NCBI GenBank assembly: GCA_964609995.1
Contig: CAZSTI010000014.1
Span: 1-21,271 of the forward strand
Direction of reading: 5' to 3'
From: JAAYGD01 sp964609995
GTDB lineage: Bacteria > Bacillota_I > Bacilli_A > RF39 > UBA660
Length of the DNA stretch: 21,271 bases
Below the pieces are notes generated by a model. The model did not search any database and was not told the origin of the DNA. It was given only the letters and a program-made list of their open reading frames with translations. The translations under genes and the position numbers were made by a program. Below are positions 1 to 7,799 of the stretch, in pieces. Numbering within the stretch: the first letter of the stretch is position 1; each line of letters starts with the position of its first letter.

Positions 1-91
1 TATAGTATATTATTAAAGACCGATTCCAAGTATTTAGAATCTCCAACTTATACTTAGAATTTGGATTAAATTAATATATAGGAGGAAAACA

Positions 92-361
92 ATGGCTTTA
101 AGTACAGAAGAAAAAAGTGAATTAGTTAAAAAATTTGGAAAGAATGATAAAGATACTGGATCAACAGAAGTACAAATTGCAATTCTTTCAAAAGAAATTA
201 AAGATTTAACTGAACACTTGAAAGTTCACAAAAAAGATAATCATTCTAAAAGAGGATTATTAAAAAAAGTTGGACACAGAAGATATTTATTAAATTATCT
301 AATGAAAAACGATGTTCAATCATATCGTGAATTGATTAAAAAATTAGAATTAAGAAAGTAG
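92..361 (+). CDS. rpsO: 30S ribosomal protein S15
   Basis: Small-subunit primary binding protein of 16S rRNA. The 89 residues match the family's usual length. The S15 hallmarks are visible: an early TGSTEVQIA segment, then HKKDNHSKRGL near residues 46-56 and the rRNA-contacting HRRYLLNYL around 62-70. A strong GGAGG lies at 81-85, about 6 nt before the ATG. The gene is followed at once by a hairpin terminator that shares the last base of the stop codon, and then by pnp. This rpsO-pnp order is common in bacteria. In several lineages S15 represses its own mRNA through leader structures; whether the 91-nt leader here does so is inference only. Confidence 0.97.
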   Translation: MALSTEEKSELVKKFGKNDKDTGSTEVQIAILSKEIKDLTEHLKVHKKDNHSKRGLLKKVGHRRYLLNYLMKNDVQSYRELIKKLELRK

Positions 362-385
362 GCATTCTTTTGAATGCCTTTTTTT
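361..385 (+). terminator. rpsO intrinsic terminator/attenuator
   Basis: A 7-bp stem, GGCATTC (361-367) with GAATGCC (372-378), has a 4-nt loop and runs into seven T residues (379-385). It begins on the last base of the rpsO stop codon. pnp starts only 36 nt later and I see no clear independent promoter between them. The structure probably allows partial read-through into pnp. Confidence 0.85.
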
Positions 386-420
386 AAGGAATAAAAAAAT
401 ATATTATTAAGGAGATATTT

Positions 421-2649
421 ATGGATAAAAAGATATTTAAGATGAATTTTAGGGGAAGAGAATTAATCGTTGAACACGGAGAACTAGCAAAGCAAGCTAA
501 TGGGTCTGTATTAGTTAGATATGGAGAAACAGTTATATTAAGCACTGCTGTTGTATCAAAAGAGTGTGACATTTTGTCGGATTTTTTTCCTTTAACAGTT
601 GTATATATGGAAAAACAATATGCTGTTGGAAAAATTCCGGGTGGTTTTATTAAAAGAGAAGGTAGACCAACTGAAAATGCTACATTAGGTGCAAGAATGA
701 TAGATAGACCAATGAGACCTATGTTTCCAGAAGACTTTAGAAATAAAGTTGATGTAGTTAATGAGGTTTTGTCAGTTGATCAAGATAATACTCCAGAAAT
801 GACTGCATTATTTGGATCATCACTTGCAACTTGTATTAGTGAAATACCTTTTGATGCTCCAATTGCGGGTGTTAAAGTTGGAAGAGTAGATGGTAAATTT
901 GTAATAAACCCTACAAGCGAAGAAATAGAAAAGAGTGATATTGACTTAACTGTAGCAGGCAGTTTAGATGCTGTAAATATGGTTGAATCAGGTAGTAAAG
1001 AAGTATCTGAAAAAGATATGTTAGATGCAATTATGTTTGGGCATGATGCTATTAAAGAATTAGTTGAATTTGAACAAAAAATAATTAATGAAATAGGCAA
1101 AGAAAAAATGGCTTATGAAAAGTTGGAATTACAAAATGATTTGATTAAAGGTGTTGAGTCATTATGTAAAAATGCTATGTCAGAAGCTATAAGAATTAAG
1201 GACAAATTAGAAAGATATGCTGCTATTGAATCTTTAAAAGAAGAAATAGTAAAGCATTTTGAAGATCAAAATCATGATATGGAACATGATGAATTAGAAG
1301 TATTGTTAACTAAGATAAAATTAATTTTATCAAATATTGAAAAATCAGAATTTAGAAAATTAGTAGTTGATGAAAAAATTAGACCTGATGGAAGAAAAGA
1401 AAATGAAATAAGACCATTATCTGCATCTATTGATATTTTACCTAGAACTCATGGTTCAGCTTTATTTACTAGAGGTCAAACTCAAGCATTAAGTATTACC
1501 ACACTAGGTTCTTTGACTGATAATCAAATACTTGATGGATTAGGCGTAGAGGATTCTAAAAGATTTATGCTACATTATAATTTTCCACAATTTTCTGTTG
1601 GAGAAACTGGTAGATATGGTAATCCAGGAAGAAGAGAAATTGGACATGGAGCATTAGGAGAAAGAGCTTTATTACAAGTAATTCCAAGTGAAGAAGAATT
1701 TCCATATACAATAAGAGTAGTGTCAGAAATATTAGAATCTAATGGTTCTTCATCTCAAGCATCAATATGTGCTGGATGTTTATCATTAATGGCAGCGGGC
1801 GTTCCAATTAAAGCACCAGTTGCAGGTATAGCAATGGGTTTGCTTGCAAATGGGAAAAAATATACTATACTAACTGATATTCAAGGACTTGAAGATCATT
1901 TGGGAGATATGGATTTCAAAGTGGCAGGTACTAAAAATGGTATTTGCGCTATGCAAATGGATATAAAAATTAAAGGAATTACAAAGGAAATTATGAAAAA
2001 AGCATTAGATCAAGCTAAAGAAGCAAGAATGCAAATATTAGATTTAATGGGTTCAGTTATAGAAAGTCCAAGGAAAGAATTAAGTAAATATGCTCCAAAA
2101 ATAGTTCAAATGCATATTAATCCAGATAAAATTAAAGATATAATTGGAAAAGGCGGAGAAATGATTACAAAAATCATTCAAGAATCTAGTAATGTGGTAT
2201 CTGTAAATGATATAAATGCTGTTAAAGTTGATTTAGAAGATGATGGTAGAATATTAATTTATCATAAAGATATTAATGTTATTAATAAAACTAAAGAAAT
2301 GATTGAATCTATTATTAGAGAAGTTGAAGAAGGTAAGATTTATACTGGAAAAGTAGTAAAAGTTGAAGCCTTTGGATGTTTTGTAGAATTATGGAAGGGC
2401 TGTGAAGGTTTAGTACATATTTCTCAATTAGATAATAAAAGAGTTGAAAAAACTGAAGATATTGTATCAGTTGGAGATGAAATATTAGTTAAAGCTTTAG
2501 GATATGATAATAAAGGTAGATTAAATTTGTCTAGAAAAGATGCTATAAAAATTGAAGAAAAAAAAGAAGAAGTAATTGAAGAAGTAGTGAAAGAAAAGCC
2601 TAAGAAAACAAAACTACCATTTAGAAAAAATAAAAAAGATGATGAATAA
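421..2649 (+). CDS. pnp: polyribonucleotide nucleotidyltransferase (PNPase)
   Basis: Phosphorolytic 3'-5' exoribonuclease of mRNA decay, a homotrimer in the cytoplasm. The 742 residues show the full domain order: a first RNase PH fold (about 10-140), an all-alpha linker (about 230-320), and a second, catalytic RNase PH fold starting at RPDGR near 325. That fold carries the phosphate-binding GETGRYGNPGRREIGHGALGERA region and HLGDMDFKVAGT with its catalytic aspartates. A KH domain with the IGKGGE loop (about 575-595) and a C-terminal S1 domain (about 645-715) follow, then a short charged tail. The RBS AAGGAG lies at 410-415. The gene sits behind rpsO, as in many bacteria, and RNase J, a decay partner in Firmicutes, is encoded convergently just downstream. 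Confidence 0.98.
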   Translation: MDKKIFKMNFRGRELIVEHGELAKQANGSVLVRYGETVILSTAVVSKECDILSDFFPLTVVYMEKQYAVGKIPGGFIKREGRPTENATLGARMIDRPMRPMFPEDFRNKVDVVNEVLSVDQDNTPEMTALFGSSLATCISEIPFDAPIAGVKVGRVDGKFVINPTSEEIEKSDIDLTVAGSLDAVNMVESGSKEVSEKDMLDAIMFGHDAIKELVEFEQKIINEIGKEKMAYEKLELQNDLIKGVESLCKNAMSEAIRIKDKLERYAAIESLKEEIVKHFEDQNHDMEHDELEVLLTKIKLILSNIEKSEFRKLVVDEKIRPDGRKENEIRPLSASIDILPRTHGSALFTRGQTQALSITTLGSLTDNQILDGLGVEDSKRFMLHYNFPQFSVGETGRYGNPGRREIGHGALGERALLQVIPSEEEFPYTIRVVSEILESNGSSSQASICAGCLSLMAAGVPIKAPVAGIAMGLLANGKKYTILTDIQGLEDHLGDMDFKVAGTKNGICAMQMDIKIKGITKEIMKKALDQAKEARMQILDLMGSVIESPRKELSKYAPKIVQMHINPDKIKDIIGKGGEMITKIIQESSNVVSVNDINAVKVDLEDDGRILIYHKDINVINKTKEMIESIIREVEEGKIYTGKVVKVEAFGCFVELWKGCEGLVHISQLDNKRVEKTEDIVSVGDEILVKALGYDNKGRLNLSRKDAIKIEEKKEEVIEEVVKEKPKKTKLPFRKNKKDDE

Positions 2650-2659
2650 TCATCTTTTT
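2633..2659 (+). terminator. pnp intrinsic terminator overlapping the stop codon
   Basis: GATGAT (2638-2643) pairs with ATCATC (2649-2654) across a short loop. It is preceded by an A-run and followed by five T residues. The 3' arm begins on the last base of the pnp stop codon, so the terminator is built partly from coding sequence. Confidence 0.75.
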
Positions 2660-2698
2660 ATTAAAGAAATATGGTATTATTTAAATGAGAGAATTAAT

Positions 2699-2868
2699 AT
2701 GAATAAGGATGGTTATAAAAAAGTTCTAGTTATTATAGGTATATAATAAATCAATAAAAAAGAGATAATGAGAGAATTATTTCATATTTGGACACATTGA
2801 TTAAAGAACAAGAAAAACCAAAAATACTTGAGAAAAAACAGGCACTAGAAACGAACAAAAAAAGATAA
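2699..2868 (+). pseudogene. possible decayed small-gene remnant
   Basis: This stretch between pnp and the convergent rnj holds protein-like fragments in two frames. From 2699 an ATG opens MNKDGYKKVLVIIGI and stops at 2744-2746. Shifted by frame, 2758-2868 reads 36 codons without a start, including ERIISYLDTLIKEQEKPK and a lysine-rich tail, ending in TAA at 2866. The residue composition is helix-forming and lysine/glutamate-rich, like real genes here, but no intact reading frame joins the pieces. It could be a gene remnant or simply AT-rich noncoding sequence; I do not recognise a family. Confidence 0.25.
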
Positions 2869-2883
2869 CATTGTTATCTTTTT
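2856..2883 (-). terminator. rnj terminator (bidirectional)
   Basis: A dyad GATAACA-T-TGTTATC (2864-2878) is flanked by a run of A on the left and T on the right. It can therefore terminate in both directions, closing rnj (whose stop codon lies inside the dyad) and catching any plus-strand read-through from pnp. Confidence 0.75.
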
Positions 2884-4547
2884 ATATCTAAAAATACTGG
2901 TAATATTAGAGGCTTTCTTCCTGTTTCATTTTTTATAAATGTCCCTAATTCTTGAATAATAAAATTCTTTAAATCAGAATAATTATTTTTAGTATCTACT
3001 ATGTGATGTCTAATTGTATCACTAGTAAGATCTTTAATTTTATTAATTAATTCTTCATTTTCATTTACTAGAATAAATCCTCTGGTAGTTATATTTACTT
3101 TATCAATTAATTCATTTTTATTAACATCAATATTTGCTATTGCAACAATTAATCCATCATTTGCCATAATAGCTCTATCTTTAATTACAATTCCACCTAT
3201 ATCTCCAATTCTATTTCCATCTACATATACATCGGATGCTTGAACAGCTTCTTGTCTTGTTATCCCATTATTATTAATTGATAATACATCTCCGTTATCC
3301 ACTATAAATATATTGTTTTTATCTACACCACATTGAATTGCAAGCTCAGCATGTTTTTTGAGCATACTATATTCACCATGTATAGGCATAAAAAATTCGG
3401 GGTTTAATAATCTAAGCAATAATTTTAATTCTTCTTGTTTAGCATGACCTGAAGTATGTATATCACTAAGGGAAGTATTTGTAAATACTTTAACTCCTTT
3501 TAAATATATTTGATTAATAGTTTTTGATATCGATGCACCATTACCCGGAATAGCAGAAGATGAAAATATTACCAAATCATCTTTCATTAATTTAATTTGT
3601 TTATGAGTTCCATTAGCAATTCTAGATAAAGCCGCTAAGGGTTCTCCTTGAGATCCAGTACATAACAAAGTAATTTCATTACTTGGTTTATTTACTGCTT
3701 CTTCAGGTTCAATAATAACTCCTTTTCCGTCTATATATCCACTTTCAATTGCTACTTGTACATTGTTTTCCATGCTTCTTCCAAATAGAACAACTTTTCT
3801 ATTATTTTTTTTACTTGTTTCAATTACATGTTTTAATCTATACACATTTGATGCAAAAGTTGCTAATATTATTCTTCCTTTATGCCTTGCAAAAATATCA
3901 CCTAATGCAGCATCTACTCTTGATTCGCTTTTTGAAAAACCTTCAGTTAATGCATTTGTAGAATCACTTAATAATAATTTAACGCCTCTTTTACCTACAT
4001 CACTCATTTTATGAATATCTGACATAGGTCCAATAGGAGTAAAATCAAATTTAAAATCTCCAGTATGAACTATTGTTCCATTAGGGGTATTAACAACAAT
4101 CGCATGTGAGTCTGGAATTGAATGTGTAGTTGCTATAAATTCAACTTCTATATTTTTAAATTTATATTTAGAATCTTTGTTATATATTTCAATATTTTTA
4201 TAAGCTATATTTCTATCGTCTAATTTTAGCTTAATTAATTCTGCAGCTTGTTTAGGAGCATATATTGTAGAAATATTTAATGTTTGTAATAAGAAAGGAA
4301 TACCTCCAATATGATCTTCATGACCATGTGTTATAAATAAACCTTTAATTTTTTCCATATTGTTTTTTAAAAAAGTAAAATCCGGAATAACATAATCTAT
4401 TCCTAACAGTTCATCTTCTGGAAACATTACCCCAGCATCTATTATTATAATTTCATCATTATGTACTATGCAGTACATGTTTTTGCCTATTTCTCCTAGG
4501 CCACCTAAAGCGAAAACTTTAGTGTCTCCGCCATTAAAAAAATCCAT
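2874..4547 (-). CDS. rnj: ribonuclease J
   Basis: Metallo-beta-lactamase/beta-CASP ribonuclease with endonuclease and 5'-3' exonuclease activity in RNA maturation and decay. The 557 residues match RNase J1/J2 length. The metal-binding HGHEDHIGG lies at residues 74-82. TTHSIPDSH and the downstream TGDFKFD supply further metallo-beta-lactamase motifs, the beta-CASP part includes a SGHA motif, and MPIHGEY follows. A C-terminal domain completes the protein. A strong AAGGAGGAAATA precedes the ATG at 4547. A TAGACA-N17-TATAAT promoter lies about 45-73 nt upstream. J1 and J2 cannot be separated here. It converges on pnp, so two mRNA-decay enzymes share this end of the window. Confidence 0.96.
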   Translation of the reverse strand: MDFFNGGDTKVFALGGLGEIGKNMYCIVHNDEIIIIDAGVMFPEDELLGIDYVIPDFTFLKNNMEKIKGLFITHGHEDHIGGIPFLLQTLNISTIYAPKQAAELIKLKLDDRNIAYKNIEIYNKDSKYKFKNIEVEFIATTHSIPDSHAIVVNTPNGTIVHTGDFKFDFTPIGPMSDIHKMSDVGKRGVKLLLSDSTNALTEGFSKSESRVDAALGDIFARHKGRIILATFASNVYRLKHVIETSKKNNRKVVLFGRSMENNVQVAIESGYIDGKGVIIEPEEAVNKPSNEITLLCTGSQGEPLAALSRIANGTHKQIKLMKDDLVIFSSSAIPGNGASISKTINQIYLKGVKVFTNTSLSDIHTSGHAKQEELKLLLRLLNPEFFMPIHGEYSMLKKHAELAIQCGVDKNNIFIVDNGDVLSINNNGITRQEAVQASDVYVDGNRIGDIGGIVIKDRAIMANDGLIVAIANIDVNKNELIDKVNITTRGFILVNENEELINKIKDLTSDTIRHHIVDTKNNYSDLKNFIIQELGTFIKNETGRKPLILPVFLDIKR

Positions 4548-4575
4548 TATTTCCTCCTTGTCTATACAAAATAAA

Positions 4576-4620
4576 AGATCAATATGAAATGATTATACAA
4601 CATTATTGATCTATTGTCTA
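4576..4620 (-). promoter_or_regulatory. rnj promoter with an overlapping 9-bp dyad
   Basis: On the minus strand TAGACA (plus positions 4615-4620) lies 17 bp from a perfect TATAAT (4592-4597). AGATCAATA (4576-4584) and TATTGATCT (4604-4612) form an exact 9-bp inverted repeat centred on the -10 box. It could be an operator. Alternatively it is a weak, large-loop terminator for the upstream gene, because TTTATTTT follows it in the minus direction. The promoter boxes are clear; the role of the dyad is open. Confidence 0.65.
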
Positions 4621-4626
4621 CATTAA

Positions 4627-5613
4627 TTATAAACAAGCAGATAAACTACCATATTGTGTTAACCCAACTATTATGTTAATAACAAAAGGTAACAAGAATA
4701 ATAGAGCAGTTAACCCAATTCTTTTAATAAAATCAGAAGTAGCTTTTTTAACTGCTTTATCATCTTCAGCGGCAACTGCTTTTAATAAATCCATAGTACC
4801 AAAAACTACTGCAATAATAGGAGCAAGAATCCTCATCCAAAACCAAATAGGTCCAGTAATTTCTTTAAAAGCATCACAAGTTACTTCTCCACCTAAATCA
4901 ATTGGATTATTGGGTTCGTTCTCATTATTGTTATTGTTGTTATTATGTTCTTCAAATGTACCATTTCTAACACATTCTAATAATCCTACTTTTTCAAATC
5001 CAACGTCACACATTTGTGATACTCTCGTATTACAATAAAAACATAATTGTGGTGGACATTGATAATTGTATTTTTCTAATGATTCAATTGAGGGTTCAAA
5101 TATAGGTACATTACTATTTACTCCGTACAAGGATACACTTACTGTTCCTTTGGATTTATTGAAAACAAGTGAATTTTTTCCGTAACTACATATTACATCT
5201 CTATTATCTTCATTGTTGTTTGGATCAACAGGATCATTTACTACAGTTGATTCGCTGGATATCAATGAAAAACTGAAACCAGGATTATTTAAAGAACTTT
5301 CAGTAAATGAAACGTGATATTTTACATCTCTTCCTGCAACGGTCTGCTCATAGTACAATTTGTCAGGACAAAATAAAGTTCCATCGGGGTTCATAAAGTC
5401 TTGAACTTTTACATATGAATTACCTAATGAAGTATATTGAAGAGCCTGATTTGTCCATTCTCTCGTTACAATTGGAACAGAACCTGAACTATATCCAACA
5501 AATACCTTGAATGTATTACTTCCATAATAACACTTAATTTCACTAGCATTAACTTTGTCAATAAATAATACTAATAATAATAAAATAATAATAAATTTTA
5601 TATTTCTTTTCAT
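4627..5613 (-). CDS. secreted Cys-rich protein with two-helix membrane C-terminus (paralogue 1)
   Basis: A 328-residue exported protein of unknown function. It has a signal peptide (hydrophobic 7-18, likely cleavage after VNA at 23), then two diverged copies of an ectodomain module at about 25-90 and 139-194. Each copy starts with C-x-Y-G-x-N and ends with a CP..L..Y segment. A short Cys pair region near 202-214, an asparagine run (224-230) and two hydrophobic helices (about 256-281 and 299-319) follow. A charged loop with EDDKAVKK separates the helices. The hydrophobic pair with a polar loop resembles the VirB2/TrbC-like pilin fold common in Firmicutes, but that is inference. The last 87 residues are nearly identical to those of the next gene upstream. 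The RBS AGGTGA precedes the ATG. Confidence 0.85.
   Translation of the reverse strand: MKRNIKFIIILLLLVLFIDKVNASEIKCYYGSNTFKVFVGYSSGSVPIVTREWTNQALQYTSLGNSYVKVQDFMNPDGTLFCPDKLYYEQTVAGRDVKYHVSFTESSLNNPGFSFSLISSESTVVNDPVDPNNNEDNRDVICSYGKNSLVFNKSKGTVSVSLYGVNSNVPIFEPSIESLEKYNYQCPPQLCFYCNTRVSQMCDVGFEKVGLLECVRNGTFEEHNNNNNNNENEPNNPIDLGGEVTCDAFKEITGPIWFWMRILAPIIAVVFGTMDLLKAVAAEDDKAVKKATSDFIKRIGLTALLFLLPFVINIIVGLTQYGSLSACL
4629..4917. repeat. shared 289-bp C-terminal cassette, copy 1
   Basis: Aligns without gaps to 5654-5942 at an offset of 1025 bp, with about five mismatches by eye (about 98% identity). The match covers the codons for EPNNPIDLGG through the final leucine. It stops at both ends close to the limits of the coding cassette, and the flanking DNA is unrelated. 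Such sharp edges suggest recent duplication or ongoing gene conversion between the two genes. Confidence 0.95.
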
Positions 5614-5629
5614 AAATCACCTAATCGTA

Positions 5630-5658
5630 ATTATAGTATATCATATAACTTCTATAAA
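5630..5658 (-). promoter_or_regulatory. putative promoter between the twin genes
   Basis: In the 38-bp gap between the two paralogues, TATAAT (minus strand, 5630-5635) lies 17 bp from TTTATA (5653-5658), a 4/6 match to the -35 consensus. The second gene may therefore have its own transcript besides read-through. The -35 box overlaps the upstream gene's stop region, where the shared repeat begins. Confidence 0.45.
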
Positions 5659-6746
5659 CAAGCAGATAAACTATCATATTGTGTTAACCCAACTATTATG
5701 TTAATAACAAAAGGTAACAAGAATAATAGAGCAGTTAACCCAATTCTTTTAATAAAATCAGAAGTAGCTTTTTTAACTGCTTTATCATCTTCAGCGGCAA
5801 CTGCTTTTAATAAATCCATAGTACCAAAAACTACTGCAATAATAGGAGCAAGAATCCTCATCCAAAACCAAATGGGTCCTGAAATTTCTTTAAAAGCATC
5901 ACAAGTTACCTCTCCACCTAAATCAATTGGATTATTGGGTTCATTTGTGTTTCCACTGCTTGGTTTTGTTGGTTGTGTATATTCATCACATTTATAGCAA
6001 TATTGACCTTTTCTAACCCATCCTTCTTGACAGACTTTTCTACTTTCATATCCGCCACCACCAACATATTTATCGTTAAACCCATCTTGTATTGTTTCAA
6101 TTAATATTACATCGCTATTATCATTATTTGAAGGATAGCAACGATTTTGTGGTGTGGCTTCATATTTCCACGTTATATTGTAACCTAATGGATGAACATA
6201 ATTTTCGCAAACATCAATTTTTGTTGTATTAGAAATTGAAAAATCGTAAATTACACATTTTCCTCCACCATTTGCCTGATTAAATGTTTGTTGATTAGGG
6301 TTTGTTGTGTTTGTAGGATCTTCTGGATTTGAAGGGTTTTCCGGAATTTTTGTTTCACATTTATAACAATAATCATCTTTTCGAATATATCCGTTTTTGC
6401 ATATTCTTGAACCAACTTGTTTTGGATTAATATCTACTGTTTCCAAATACGAAATAGTAACGTGTTTCCATACATCATCCATACCATTATTTTTTGTTTC
6501 TATTAACAAAAACATTTGCTCATTACTTGTACAATAACAACCAGTTTCTAAACCGACTTTATTATAATTATATTTATAATTAATATCTAAACTACTTGTT
6601 CCAAGATTAGAACAAACACTTTCTTTAATTGCTTTTGAGGTATCTTCAACAAAGCAATTTGGTTCATTGATAATATCAGCATTTGCAACTTCTATAAAAA
6701 CAAAAGCAAAAACAAATATTACTAATATTTTATATAATTTTTTCAT
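5652..6746 (-). CDS. secreted Cys-rich protein with two-helix membrane C-terminus (paralogue 2)
   Basis: A 364-residue exported protein of unknown function. The signal peptide (hydrophobic 8-20) is probably cleaved after ANA at 23. The ectodomain holds two diverged copies of a ~95-residue cysteine module: residues 31-130 (Cys 31, 45, 70, 72, 116, 127, 130) and 164-253 (Cys 164, 180, 203, 239, 250, 253). Each copy carries LIET followed by a G..D segment and ends with C..G(Y/W).RK..YCYKC. Pro/Asn/Thr-rich linkers (about 133-160 and 256-272) separate the parts. The C-terminal 87 residues (transmembrane about 292-317 and 335-355) differ from paralogue 1 at only a few positions. The ectodomain is a different fold from paralogue 1. 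Spaced cysteines suggest disulfides outside the cell. The gene has its own promoter, divergent from ftsY. Confidence 0.85.
   Translation of the reverse strand: MKKLYKILVIFVFAFVFIEVANADIINEPNCFVEDTSKAIKESVCSNLGTSSLDINYKYNYNKVGLETGCYCTSNEQMFLLIETKNNGMDDVWKHVTISYLETVDINPKQVGSRICKNGYIRKDDYCYKCETKIPENPSNPEDPTNTTNPNQQTFNQANGGGKCVIYDFSISNTTKIDVCENYVHPLGYNITWKYEATPQNRCYPSNNDNSDVILIETIQDGFNDKYVGGGGYESRKVCQEGWVRKGQYCYKCDEYTQPTKPSSGNTNEPNNPIDLGGEVTCDAFKEISGPIWFWMRILAPIIAVVFGTMDLLKAVAAEDDKAVKKATSDFIKRIGLTALLFLLPFVINIIVGLTQYDSLSACL
5654..5942. repeat. shared 289-bp C-terminal cassette, copy 2
   Basis: Partner of 4629-4917. The mismatches include C4649/T5674 (Gly to Asp) and a small cluster where paralogue 1 reads EITGP and paralogue 2 reads EISGP. 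Identity ends abruptly after the codons for NEPNN on the ectodomain side and two bases into the stop codon on the other. Confidence 0.95.
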
Positions 6747-6763
6747 TATATCACCTTAATTTT

Positions 6764-6792
6764 ATTATAACATCTTTGTTTTCAATTGTTAA
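6764..6792 (-). promoter_or_regulatory. promoter of the Cys-rich surface gene pair
   Basis: On the minus strand TTAACA (6787-6792) and TATAAT (6764-6769) are exactly 17 bp apart, with AAGGTGA (6751-6757) just before the ATG at 6746. It overlaps the start region of the divergent ftsY promoter, so the two transcription units compete for about 80 bp. Confidence 0.7.
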
Positions 6793-6802
6793 AAATAAAT
6801 GA

Positions 6803-6808
6803 TATAAT
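6803..6808 (+). promoter_or_regulatory. ftsY -10 box
   Basis: A perfect TATAAT with TTTTCA (6779-6784, 4/6 to the -35 consensus) 18 bp upstream. It is divergent from and interleaved with the promoter of the secreted-protein genes. Only the -10 element is convincing. Confidence 0.5.
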
Positions 6809-6824
6809 ATGTAAAGGTGATATA

Positions 6825-7799
6825 ATGGGTCTTTTTAACAAAATAAAAACAATTTTTTCTAAAAAAGAATTAGAGATATATGATAAAGGTTTTGAAAAAA
6901 CAAGAGACGGGTTTGTTTCTAGTTTAAATAATTTATCTAATAAATATAAAACTCCTAATGATTATTATTTTGATGAACTAGAAGAAATATTAATTTCAGC
7001 GGATATTGGAGTAAATACAGTATTAGGATTTATGGATAGACTAAAAAGCAGAGTAAAAAAAGAGAATATAAATGATTTGAATGAACTACAAGAGATTATT
7101 GTGGATGAACTGTTTATTATTTATGTAGAAGATGATGTATTAACTAATAAATTAAAAATTAATGAAAATGGTCCTACTGTTTTATTATTTATTGGAGTTA
7201 ATGGGGTTGGTAAAACAACAACTATTGCAAAGGTCGCTAATTTATTAAAAAAAGAAAACAATAAAGTATTATTAGTAGCCGGAGACACTTTTAGAGCGGG
7301 CGCTATAGAACAACTAGTAGAGTGGGGTAAAAGAGTAAGCTGTGAAGTTGTATCAATGGAAGAATCATCTGATCCATCTGCTGTAATATATAAAGGAATA
7401 GAAAAAGCAATTAAAGAAAAATATGATTATGTATTAATTGATACTGCTGGAAGATTGCAAAATAAAGTTAATCTTATGAATGAACTTGAAAAGATGAATA
7501 AAGTAATAGGTAAGTTAATTCCTAATGCTCCACAAGAAACATTGTTAGTAATAGATGCTACTACTGGACAAAATGCAATAAATCAAGTAAAAAGTTTTAA
7601 AGAAATTACTAATGTAACAGGAATTGTATTAACTAAGTTAGATGGTACAGCAAAAGGCGGAATAGTTCTAGCAATTAAAGAAGAGTTAAAAGTACCAGTT
7701 AAATATATTGGTTTGGGTGAAGGATTAGAAGATTTAAAACCATTTGACATTGAAAAATATATATATGGATTATTTAAAGGAATGATTAAAGATGAATAA
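6825..7799 (+). CDS. ftsY: signal recognition particle receptor FtsY
   Basis: SRP-receptor GTPase that docks ribosome-nascent-chain/SRP complexes at the membrane. I start at 6825 (MGLFNKIK) because AAAGGTGAT lies 5-13 nt upstream; an in-frame ATG at 6786 has no RBS and precedes the promoter -10 box. This gives 324 residues. An N domain (about 20-110) precedes the G domain with P-loop GVNGVGKTTT (124-133), DTAGR (206-210) and TKLDG (270-274). The acidic A domain seen in enterobacteria is essentially absent, as usual in Gram-positives. The stop overlaps ylxM by 8 nt and ffh follows, so both SRP GTPases are made from one operon. Confidence 0.97.
   Translation: MGLFNKIKTIFSKKELEIYDKGFEKTRDGFVSSLNNLSNKYKTPNDYYFDELEEILISADIGVNTVLGFMDRLKSRVKKENINDLNELQEIIVDELFIIYVEDDVLTNKLKINENGPTVLLFIGVNGVGKTTTIAKVANLLKKENNKVLLVAGDTFRAGAIEQLVEWGKRVSCEVVSMEESSDPSAVIYKGIEKAIKEKYDYVLIDTAGRLQNKVNLMNELEKMNKVIGKLIPNAPQETLLVIDATTGQNAINQVKSFKEITNVTGIVLTKLDGTAKGGIVLAIKEELKVPVKYIGLGEGLEDLKPFDIEKYIYGLFKGMIKDE

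Noticed and set aside
780..1100. Antisense reading frame inside pnp (and similar ones inside rnj, ffh, the kinase and the twin genes)
   Set aside because: They are shadows of strong genes: serine/leucine/isoleucine-rich products, no RBS and no family resemblance.
4921..4945. ATT/GTT triplet run as a phase-variation microsatellite
   Set aside because: It encodes an in-frame asparagine linker; changes in whole triplets would alter length but not switch the gene off, and the run is imperfect.
6786..6824. Longer ftsY start (13 extra residues)
   Set aside because: The ATG at 6786 lies upstream of the TATAAT box at 6803 and has no RBS, whereas MGLFNKIK at 6825 has AAAGGTGAT and the usual FtsY N-terminus.
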